Below, piece by piece: positions 1 through 5,596 of a stretch of DNA of 11,010 nt. Each line of letters opens with the position of its first letter. Positions within the stretch are counted from its first letter, which is position 1. Location of the stretch: NCBI GenBank assembly GCA_018262135.1, contig JAGTSD010000025.1, positions 1 through 11,010 of the forward strand, in the 5' to 3' direction. Below the pieces are notes generated by a model that did no database searches, was not told where the DNA came from, and saw only the letters and a program-made list of their open reading frames with translations. This DNA is from Pseudomonadota bacterium (lineage in GTDB: Bacteria; Pseudomonadota; Gammaproteobacteria; Competibacterales; Competibacteraceae). The position numbers and the translations under genes were made by a program.

Positions 1-304
1 GGATGCGAATTTCATCCGCCTCCCAGACTGCAAACGCCCCTTCCCGCCAGCGGCGCGGTTGCAGTTCGTTTTCCTGGAAAAACGCCTCGACGGCGACCGG
101 ACTGAGTTCCACCCCGGTCACGGGATGCCCCTCGCCCGCCAGCCACAGCAGGTCGAGGCTTTTGCCGCACAGCGGGACGAATACCCGCTCGCCGGGGTGC
201 AGCTCCAGACAGTTCCAGAACTGCTGGAGATGCACGTTGATTTCCTGTTTGTGAAAGCCGATCTCGGCCCGCTCCCAGCGTTCGTGCCAGAATCCCGGTT
301 CCAT
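1..304 (-). CDS. tpm: Thiopurine S-methyltransferase, N-terminal part, cut by left edge
   Basis: About 101 N-terminal residues are visible, beginning MEPGFWHERWERAEIGFHKQ and continuing through VFVPLCGKSLDLLWLAGEGH and VTGVELSPVAVEAFF. These match the bacterial Tpm family: the FWHxRW opening, the VPLCGKS...W SAM-binding loop and the GVELSxxAVEAFF strand that binds the adenosine. The family is usually near 215-220 residues, so roughly half is missing past position 1. Family members are soluble SAM-dependent S-methyltransferases; in bacteria they act on chalcogen compounds such as tellurite or selenium species, but the natural substrate here cannot be told. The ATG at 302-304 is chosen because the family motif starts a few residues later. 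A weak purine-rich stretch (AGGGTGA) lies about 5 nt before it. It shares a strand with the polysaccharide operon but is separated from it by a large inverted repeat, so it is probably a separate unit. Confidence 0.88.
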   Translation of the reverse strand, partial: MEPGFWHERWERAEIGFHKQEINVHLQQFWNCLELHPGERVFVPLCGKSLDLLWLAGEGHPVTGVELSPVAVEAFFQENELQPRRWREGAFAVWEADEIRI

Positions 305-337
305 CGCGTCACCCTGTTAGGTGTAAATAGACAAAAT

Positions 338-421
338 GTCTGAATCACGGATTAAACGGATGATCGGATGGCACGGATTTTTCTGTGTAATCCAGTTATC
401 CGTTTAATCCGTGATTCAGAC
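338..421. repeat. 24-bp perfect inverted repeat with 36-nt spacer (large hairpin)
   Basis: The arm at 338-361 is the exact reverse complement of the arm at 398-421, 24 of 24 bases. The spacer 362-397 contains a further short complementary pair (GGATT at 374-378 with AATCC at 389-393), so a long interrupted hairpin is possible. The arms are built from ACGGATTAA-like words, which are typical of dispersed intergenic repeats. It sits 7 bp after the stop codon of the 489-residue gene and before tpm. On the minus strand the stem is followed by ATTTTGT, a weak T-tract, so it may also serve as a transcription terminator. The symmetry is seen directly; the terminator role is inference. Confidence 0.85.
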
Positions 422-428
422 TATTCGA

Positions 429-1898
429 TCAACCCGTTGATTCCGGCCACCAGGCCCGACGGGTCAACAACGCGCCCAACCCTTGTAGCAGGTAGCGGAA
501 ATCCCGGGCGGTGCTGCGCTGGCGGGCGTAGAACGCATCGCTTAGCAGCCGTTCCTCGCGCGGGGCGTCCGCCGGCAAGGTCAACTGGGTTGGCCCGATC
601 AGCCCGGCCGGGGCCTGATCGCTGACCTGTTCCCACTCCTCCAGCCGGTCGTCCACCTGCTCCGGCGTCAATGGCTCGACGCCGACCAGCCGCAGATCGC
701 CGCTCACCACCGCCAGCAGGCGCGGCAAATAGCGCAGCACCGGAATCGCCGTCGCCCACTCGCGGGCCACGAACACCCGCCGCCGGCGCGCGCCGAATTC
801 GTCGAATTCCAGCCGGTTGCCGCGCAATCGCGTCTCGCGCAGCGGAGTATTGGCATTGCCCATCAGCGCGGCGGCCAGCGCCAGCGGCCACAGCGGCAGG
901 GAGAGCGCCAGCGCCAGCGCGCCCAGCGCCCGGTTGAGCGGCTCGGCCAGGGTTCCGCTCAGGGTCACTTCACGCAGGTCGGCCAGCAGGAAAGTCTCGA
1001 CTACCGGCAGTACTGCGCCGGTATCCACCCGGATCAGTTGGTTGCCCCAGACGATGGCATTCTGGACTTCCAACAACTCGCCGACGTAGGTCTCCGGCAA
1101 CACCACGCTGTCGCGCAGGATGGCGTGCTGATCCACGATGACGTCGTTGGCGATGACCACCTCGCCATAAAATTCGGCGCTGGGTTCGATCCGGCAATGC
1201 ACGCCGACGAAGGCGATGCCCTGGCGCAAGCTGCGCGGCGAAACCCTGGAGCGCAGCCCTACCCGCAGCCCCAGCGCCGCTTCCCGGCCGGGTATGATCA
1301 AACCCGGAACGCGGCCAGTGGCGGCGTCGAGATTGGCCCGATGATAGGCGGCCAGCGAGTCGAGCCGGTTCAGCGCCCCGGTAGGTAGTTCCACCACCGG
1401 CCACACTGAATCGGTGACGGCTGATTCGCCAGACCAGCGCAACGGCTCCAGTCCGCCCCGGCCATTGGCGCGGTTCAGGCACAGGCTGATCGGTGCGTTT
1501 ACCGCCCGCCCGTGCACCACCGGACCGCTGGTTTCAGTGGCCCGTTGCAGAAATTCGCCCAGCGCCGCGCCGCGCAACACGTCGCCCCGCAGCGCCAGAA
1601 TTTCCGTGGGCAAGCGGTTCTGGCAACGTTCCACCACGGTATCGGGGTCTTCTTCGCCCTGGGTGAGCACGTAGTCCAGCCGCATCCCCCAGCGACTGCC
1701 GTCGCCGATGACCGCCCGCACCTGGTCGGCGAACGACGAAATGGCGATGACTGCCTCGCGGATGCCGGCGGCGACCAGCGCTTCCAGCGTATGTTCCAGC
1801 ACCGGCTTGCCCACCACCGGTAACAACGCTGTGCAGGTCCGTTCGGTCAGCGGTTCCAGTTCCCGGCCCAGCCGGTCGGCGAAAATCAGTGCGTGCAT
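429..1898 (-). CDS. Three-domain protein: nucleotidyltransferase-like, hexapeptide repeat and degenerate sugar-transferase domain
   Basis: 489 residues. Residues 1 to about 130 resemble the sugar-nucleotide nucleotidyltransferase fold (LEPLTERTCTALLPVVGKPVLEHTLEAL; LALRGDV near 101-107). The glycine-rich loop is replaced by ADRLGREL, and the usual Pro-Lys before the LLPV strand is Cys-Thr. Residues about 228-295 form a left-handed beta-helix of imperfect hexapeptides. Residues about 312-485 resemble a bacterial sugar transferase: a hydrophobic segment (about 322-346), GDLRLVGVEPLTPE at 400-413 where the family has GDMSLVGPRPL, and a C-terminal part with the family's YARQRSTARDFRYLL pattern. 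The catalytic Asp-Glu pair expected before LPRLL is Arg389-Tyr390. The protein may therefore be a non-catalytic or altered-activity membrane partner for polysaccharide assembly (inference). It is the last gene of the minus-strand cluster, 112 bp after the sugar transferase. The ATG at 1898 directly precedes the first strand of the fold; no good ribosome-binding site is visible. Confidence 0.72.
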   Translation of the reverse strand: MHALIFADRLGRELEPLTERTCTALLPVVGKPVLEHTLEALVAAGIREAVIAISSFADQVRAVIGDGSRWGMRLDYVLTQGEEDPDTVVERCQNRLPTEILALRGDVLRGAALGEFLQRATETSGPVVHGRAVNAPISLCLNRANGRGGLEPLRWSGESAVTDSVWPVVELPTGALNRLDSLAAYHRANLDAATGRVPGLIIPGREAALGLRVGLRSRVSPRSLRQGIAFVGVHCRIEPSAEFYGEVVIANDVIVDQHAILRDSVVLPETYVGELLEVQNAIVWGNQLIRVDTGAVLPVVETFLLADLREVTLSGTLAEPLNRALGALALALSLPLWPLALAAALMGNANTPLRETRLRGNRLEFDEFGARRRRVFVAREWATAIPVLRYLPRLLAVVSGDLRLVGVEPLTPEQVDDRLEEWEQVSDQAPAGLIGPTQLTLPADAPREERLLSDAFYARQRSTARDFRYLLQGLGALLTRRAWWPESTG

Positions 1899-1905
1899 GG
1901 TCTGA

Positions 1906-2007
1906 TGTCCACGGAAAACACGGAAGGCACGGACGGAAAACAGGAAAGGAACTTCTGAATGCTGTCCACGGAAAACACGGAAAGCACGAACGGAAAACAG
2001 GAAAGGA
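1906..2007. repeat. Two direct copies of a 45-bp repeat
   Basis: Copies at 1906-1950 and 1963-2007 match at 43 of 45 positions, with a period of 57 bp and a 12-bp non-repeated joint. Each begins TGTCCACGGAAAACACGGAA and ends ACGGAAAACAGGAAAGGA, with sub-repeats of ACGGAAAA inside. Together they fill almost the whole 112-bp gap between the sugar-transferase gene and the 489-residue gene. There is no gene in the gap. With two copies and no real spacer this is not a CRISPR array; it looks like a dispersed intergenic repeat that has duplicated. It also occupies the place where the ribosome-binding site of the downstream gene should be. Confidence 0.88.
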
Positions 2008-2010
2008 TCA

Positions 2011-2760
2011 TTAGTAGGCTCCCCGGCCCAGCAGCACCGCCGGCACGGTCTTGAGCAGAATCAGGATGTCGTTGCCAAACGAGGATGATTCGATGTATTG
2101 CACGTCGAGCTTGACCTGTTCGGGGAAGGGAATGTCGGAACGGCCGGAGACCTGCCAGATACAGGTGATGCCGGGAATCACTTCCAGCCGCCGCCGGTCG
2201 GCCAGCGAATACTGGTTCACTTCGCTGGGCAACGCCGGGCGCGGCCCGACCAGCGACATGTCGCCGACCAGCACGTTCCACAATTGCGGCAGTTCATCAA
2301 TCGACGCCTTGCGGATGAAGCGCCCGACCCTGGTGATGCGCGGGTCGTGCTTCATCTTGAAGATTACCCCGCCGCCCGACTCGTTCTCGGCCAGCAGCGC
2401 CGCCTTGCGCGCCTCAGCGTCAATGTACATCGAGCGGAATTTCCACATGGTGAACAGCTTGCCCCAGCGCCCGACCCGGACTTGCTTGAAGAAGATGGGT
2501 CCAGGCGATTCCAGCCGGATCAACAGCATGATGGTCAGGAACAGCGGCGTCAGCAGGATCAGCAGGATGAACGAAGCCACGATGTCGAGCAGGCGCTTGA
2601 ATACGTAGGCGCTGGCCACCACGGCTTTCCACACCAGCCGCTTGCCCTGAAAGGCCAGCCGTTGCCAGAACCCATCGGGCCGAATCCGGCCATAGCGGTG
2701 CAACAGCGCCTCGCGCAGGGCCGCGTCCGGTTCGGCCAACCGGTCGGAATAGTCACTCAT
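2011..2760 (-). CDS. Undecaprenyl-phosphate sugar-phosphate transferase (WcaJ/PglC-like polyprenyl transferase)
   Basis: 249 residues and complete. It is expected to transfer a sugar-1-phosphate from a nucleotide sugar to undecaprenyl phosphate at the inner membrane, starting the repeat unit. One hydrophobic segment (about residues 58-81) follows a basic stretch, the usual membrane hairpin of this family. The core is intact: KFRSM at 107-111, RITRVGRFIRKASIDELPQL with the catalytic Asp155-Glu156 pair, WNVLVGDMSLVGPRP at 161-175, and the C-terminal PGITCIWQVSGR at 196-207. The length fits the short form of the family with a modest N-terminal extension; the four extra transmembrane helices of full-length WcaJ are absent. 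The start codon overlaps the stop of the GT26 fusion gene by 8 bp, indicating translational coupling. The sugar (glucose, galactose or an N-acetylhexosamine) cannot be told from sequence. It is the only one of the three sugar-transferase domains here with a full active site. Confidence 0.93.
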   Translation of the reverse strand: MSDYSDRLAEPDAALREALLHRYGRIRPDGFWQRLAFQGKRLVWKAVVASAYVFKRLLDIVASFILLILLTPLFLTIMLLIRLESPGPIFFKQVRVGRWGKLFTMWKFRSMYIDAEARKAALLAENESGGGVIFKMKHDPRITRVGRFIRKASIDELPQLWNVLVGDMSLVGPRPALPSEVNQYSLADRRRLEVIPGITCIWQVSGRSDIPFPEQVKLDVQYIESSSFGNDILILLKTVPAVLLGRGAY

Positions 2761-4066
2761 GAGCTTTTGCCTCCTGGCGGGCCTGCTTCCAGACCCGGTA
2801 GAGAAACAGGGGATTGCCGAGAATATAGCGCCGCCACATCCGGCCTGGCTCCTGGATCAGCCGCCACACCCATTCCAGGCCAATCTCGCGCAGCCACAAC
2901 GGCGCGCGGGGAATCCGCCCGGAGTAGAAATCGAACAGTCCGCCCACGCCCATCCGCACCGGCGGCGTCAGGGCGTCGTGATGGTCGGCCAGCCACAGTT
3001 CCTGACGGGGTACGCCAAACGCAACCAGCAGCACCCCTGCCCCAGAGGCGTTGATGCGGGCGATGATCGCATCCTCCTCGTCTGGGCCGAAATAGCCATG
3101 TTGGATACCGGCAATCATCAAGCCCGGATAGCGGGCTTGCATGTTTTCGGCGACCAGCTCAGCGATGCCGGGCCGCGCGCCGAGCAGGAAGAGCGAGAAG
3201 CCGTCGCGGGCGGCGCGTTCGCACAACCGGGGAAACAGGTCGGTGCCGTTGACGTTAGCCGCCAACCCCACTCCGCGCATCCGGCAACCGATTTTGACGC
3301 CGATTCCATCCGGCAACACCCGCGCCGCCTGCTGCAACACAGCGCGATAGCGGTCTTGGGTGTAGGCAATATTGAGGCAGTCAGGATTGACGAAAGCCAG
3401 CAGCGCCTTTTCTCCCGCGCCCAAGGCTAAATCCGAAGTATTCCCCTCCTTGGACAAGGAGGGGTGGCGCGCAGCGCCGGGGTGGTTCGCAGCGCGCACC
3501 GCAATCCACTCCACCGCCTCGTCCATGGTGGTATTAACGATGGGCACGCCGAAGAAATCCAGCAGCGGCGGAACCGGCCGCTCGCCGCCGCCGCCCAGCA
3601 GCGCGGCAATCAACGCCCGCGCGCTCAGACCCCAACTGGCGCGCACGCTGAGATTTTCGACAAAGCGCTGGTCCAGTTCGCTTTCAGGATCGTGGGCGAT
3701 GCCAGTGCGCTGTTGAACTTGATAGGGGGAGAACAGGCCCGGCCGCACGCTGAACCGAATGTTCGCCTCGGCGGGAACCATCGCCGCTTCCGCCACGGTC
3801 AACGGGCGCGGTCCGGCGATAGCCATGTCGCCGCGCAGGATATTGAACAGCGCCGCCAGATCGCGGCCCGGCAACGATCCGGCGAAGGCCAGCCGGACAA
3901 ACGGGCGGCGATTGTGACCCAGAACGTGCGCGTGGTCGAACAGCCGCCCGGCCCCAATCAGCGCCAGCAGGGCGCGCACCAGCCAGAAGGGGGCCAGCAG
4001 GATCAGCCAGGTCAGGGTCAGCGCCAGATCGAAGGTGCGCAGCGCCCGGTCGGGGGAACGGTTCAC
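2753..4066 (-). CDS. Fusion of degenerate sugar-transferase domain and WecG/TagA/CpsF (GT26) glycosyltransferase
   Basis: 437 residues. Residues 10-155 resemble a bacterial sugar transferase: FDLALTLTWLILLAPFWLV (one membrane segment), LFNILRGDMAIAGPRPL at 73-89, then VRPGLFSPYQVQQRTG. The KFRSM stretch and the RxTRxGxFxRK segment are missing, and the Asp-Glu dyad position is Arg68-Asp69, so this half is probably inactive. Residues about 167-430 are a GT26 domain: VNPDCLNIAY (226-235), LPDGIGVKIG (251-260), NVNGTDLFPRL (271-281), FLLGARPG, GYFGPDEED, VAFGVPRQELWL (348-359) and GVGGLFDFYSGRIPRAPLWL (373-392). GT26 enzymes add an N-acetylhexosaminuronate or N-acetylmannosamine-type sugar to a lipid-linked acceptor; the substrate here is unknown. 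The start is GTG, overlapping the acyltransferase stop as GTGA. Residues about 193-208 come from an inserted palindromic repeat. It precedes the complete sugar transferase with an 8-bp overlap. Confidence 0.85.
   Translation of the reverse strand: MNRSPDRALRTFDLALTLTWLILLAPFWLVRALLALIGAGRLFDHAHVLGHNRRPFVRLAFAGSLPGRDLAALFNILRGDMAIAGPRPLTVAEAAMVPAEANIRFSVRPGLFSPYQVQQRTGIAHDPESELDQRFVENLSVRASWGLSARALIAALLGGGGERPVPPLLDFFGVPIVNTTMDEAVEWIAVRAANHPGAARHPSLSKEGNTSDLALGAGEKALLAFVNPDCLNIAYTQDRYRAVLQQAARVLPDGIGVKIGCRMRGVGLAANVNGTDLFPRLCERAARDGFSLFLLGARPGIAELVAENMQARYPGLMIAGIQHGYFGPDEEDAIIARINASGAGVLLVAFGVPRQELWLADHHDALTPPVRMGVGGLFDFYSGRIPRAPLWLREIGLEWVWRLIQEPGRMWRRYILGNPLFLYRVWKQARQEAKAHE
3443..3485. repeat. 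Palindromic repeat inserted in frame inside the GT26 fusion gene
   Basis: Two stem-loops lie side by side. A 9-bp perfect stem pairs 3443-3451 (CCCCTCCTT) with 3456-3464 (AAGGAGGGG) around a 4-nt loop. A 5-bp stem pairs 3466-3470 (GGCGC) with 3474-3478 (GCGCC). GGGGTGGTT follows. This arrangement is typical of a small dispersed element seen between genes in many bacteria (from memory). Here it is read through on the minus strand as HPGAARHPSLSKEG, between the first helix and the next beta strand of the GT26 domain, where family members usually have a short loop. The reading frame stays open. The structure is seen directly; the insertion interpretation is inference. Confidence 0.75.
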
Positions 4067-4593
4067 GTCGCGCTGCTCCCGGCTGCCGACGGAGTGCGAC
4101 GGGGTCGGATTTGCGCCGGCACGCCGATGGCGAGCGAATTGGGCGGTACATCCTGCAACACCACCGCGTTCGCGCCAATCGCCACATCGTCGCCGATGCG
4201 GATTGGGCCAAGAACCTTGGCGCCGGCGCCAATGTCCACCCGGTTGCCGATGACGGGAGCGCCGCGTTCGTTGGTGCGCTTGAGACCGACAGTGACGCCA
4301 TTGCGGATGACCACGTCGTCGCCGAACACGGTGTCGCCGCTGATGATGATGTCGCCGAAGTGCTCGATCCTGAACCGCCGCCCCACGGTCACTTCGCAGG
4401 GCAGGTCAATGCCGGTGAGAATCTGCGACAGCAGCTTGAGAATCTTGTAGAGAATCGAGAACGGCAGGCGCAGCCAGCGGTTGTGAATGCCGTAGCGCCA
4501 GCGCCCGAAGCGGTACACGACCATCACCCACAGCCCTTGCCGGGCCGGATCGCGTTCGTAGGTCCGCCAGTCTTCACGCAGGTTGTCGAACAT
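4063..4593 (-). CDS. Hexapeptide-repeat acyltransferase (serine-acetyltransferase-like, polysaccharide O-acetylation)
   Basis: 176 residues. It has the short helical N-terminus of polysaccharide-cluster acetyltransferases (MFDNLREDWRTYERD; RFGRWRYG; about residues 1-60), followed by a left-handed parallel beta-helix from about 65 to 160: VTVGRRFRIEHFGDIIISGD, VFGDDVVIRNGVTVG, VIGNRVDIGAGAKVLGPIRI, DDVAIGANAVVLQDVPPNSL and AIGVPAQI. His77 in RIEHFGD is the likely catalytic base by family position. It resembles CysE and WcaB-type enzymes but lacks the long CysE N-terminal domain, and with its neighbours it most likely O-acetylates a sugar or lipid-linked intermediate using acetyl-CoA in the cytoplasm. 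A strong ribosome-binding site precedes the ATG and begins in the stop codon of the upstream gene. Its own TGA overlaps the GTG start of the next gene. A true serine acetyltransferase is the less likely alternative. Confidence 0.88.
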   Translation of the reverse strand: MFDNLREDWRTYERDPARQGLWVMVVYRFGRWRYGIHNRWLRLPFSILYKILKLLSQILTGIDLPCEVTVGRRFRIEHFGDIIISGDTVFGDDVVIRNGVTVGLKRTNERGAPVIGNRVDIGAGAKVLGPIRIGDDVAIGANAVVLQDVPPNSLAIGVPAQIRPRRTPSAAGSSAT

Positions 4594-4598
4594 GATCG

Positions 4599-4605
4599 CC
4601 TCCCT
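4599..4605 (-). promoter_or_regulatory. Ribosome-binding site for the acyltransferase gene
   Basis: On the minus strand AGGGAGG lies 5 nt before the ATG at 4593. Its first two bases are part of the TAG stop codon (4604-4606) of the preceding glycosyltransferase gene, so termination and re-initiation are closely linked. It supports the chosen start. Confidence 0.8.
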
Positions 4606-5596
4606 ACCACGGCCTCGGCGGCGAGACTTGGCCGCCGTCGGTTTCCCGCCACGCCTGGTCGATCAGGGTCACGATGGCCCGCGACTCCTCGGCCTTGGCG
4701 CGGCCCTCGGCGTCCGGGCGGCGGGCGTTCTTCCAGGCCCGCAACTGATGCCAGCGTTTCTCGACCTGCACCGCCAGCCAGGCCGTAGTCAGACCGTGCT
4801 GCTTGCGGTAGTAGAGATACTCGCTGCGCAATCGCCACAGCGTCAGTTGCGCGCCGGACGAGGACAGCGTCAGGTGTTGCAGGGTCTTGGACGACTCGCC
4901 GCCCAGATGAATTACGACCACGTCCGGCCAGTAGCAGACTTTATAACCCGCCGCCTTGATCCGCCGGCACAGGTCCACTTCTTCGTAGTACAGGAAGAAC
5001 GCCTCATCGAAATAGCCGACCTGCTCCAGCACGTCACGGCGAATGATCGAGAACGCGCCCGGTACCCAGTCCACTTCCGCCGGCACGTTGGGATCGGCCC
5101 AGGTGAGATCCACCCGACCGAAGAAGCGGCTGCGCGGAAAGCGCACGGACAGCCCGGACAGCGACAAAAAGTCGTTGAGCGGGGAGGGAAACAGCCGCGC
5201 CGAGGGTTGCCAGGAATCATCCCGCCCCACCAGCCGCGCCCCGCCCAGACCGATGTTCGGGTCGGCGTCCATATAGGCCACCGCCCTGGGCAGCGCCAGC
5301 GGGCGCGGGAAGGCGTCGGAATTCAGCAACACCACGTAGCGGCCTTGGGCGATAGCGAAGCCCCGGTTGTTGGCGGCAGCGAAGCCGAGATTCACGTCGC
5401 TGCGAATCAGCCGCGCGGCGGGAAATTCAGCCGCCACCATGTCCGCCGATCCGTCGCGGGAAGCGTTGTCCACCACGATCACTTCGTAGCGAACGCCGCC
5501 CGCCTCGGCGGCGAGGGTGTTCAGGCATTCCCGCAGCAAATCACGGGTGTTGAACGAAACGATGACGACGGAAACGTCGAATTGCTCAGCGGTCAT
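4604..5596 (-). CDS. GT2 family glycosyltransferase, WbbL/rhamnosyltransferase-like
   Basis: 330 residues, a soluble GT-A fold enzyme. Visible motifs are VSVVIVSFNTRDLLRECL (8-25), VIVVDNASRDGSADMV (39-54), DVNLGFAAANNRGFAIAQG (67-85), LLNSDAF at 90-96 holding the metal-binding Asp94, VDWVPGAFSIIRRDV (175-189), FDEAFFLYYEEVDLCRRIKA (196-215) with the acidic pair that positions the acceptor, and the closing IHLGGES. This pattern is characteristic of the WbbL-like subgroup, often annotated as dTDP-rhamnose transferases, but the donor sugar cannot be fixed from sequence. About 90 residues after the last motif are basic and probably helical, which may hold the protein at the membrane surface. The ATG at 5596 overlaps the end of the upstream GT2 gene by 11 bp; the downstream acyltransferase starts 10 bp after its stop. 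Confidence 0.92.
   Translation of the reverse strand: MTAEQFDVSVVIVSFNTRDLLRECLNTLAAEAGGVRYEVIVVDNASRDGSADMVAAEFPAARLIRSDVNLGFAAANNRGFAIAQGRYVVLLNSDAFPRPLALPRAVAYMDADPNIGLGGARLVGRDDSWQPSARLFPSPLNDFLSLSGLSVRFPRSRFFGRVDLTWADPNVPAEVDWVPGAFSIIRRDVLEQVGYFDEAFFLYYEEVDLCRRIKAAGYKVCYWPDVVVIHLGGESSKTLQHLTLSSSGAQLTLWRLRSEYLYYRKQHGLTTAWLAVQVEKRWHQLRAWKNARRPDAEGRAKAEESRAIVTLIDQAWRETDGGQVSPPRPW

Noticed and set aside
1906..2007. Possible CRISPR array
   Set aside because: There are only two copies with a 12-bp joint, sub-repeats inside the unit and no cas genes; it fits a duplicated dispersed repeat better.
2098..3054. Plus-strand open frame of 318 codons
   Set aside because: It is antisense to the sugar transferase and GT26 genes, with no family motif.
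3464..4450. Plus-strand open frame of 328 codons
   Set aside because: It is antisense to the GT26 fusion and acyltransferase genes, whose motifs are unambiguous; its composition is that of a shadow frame.
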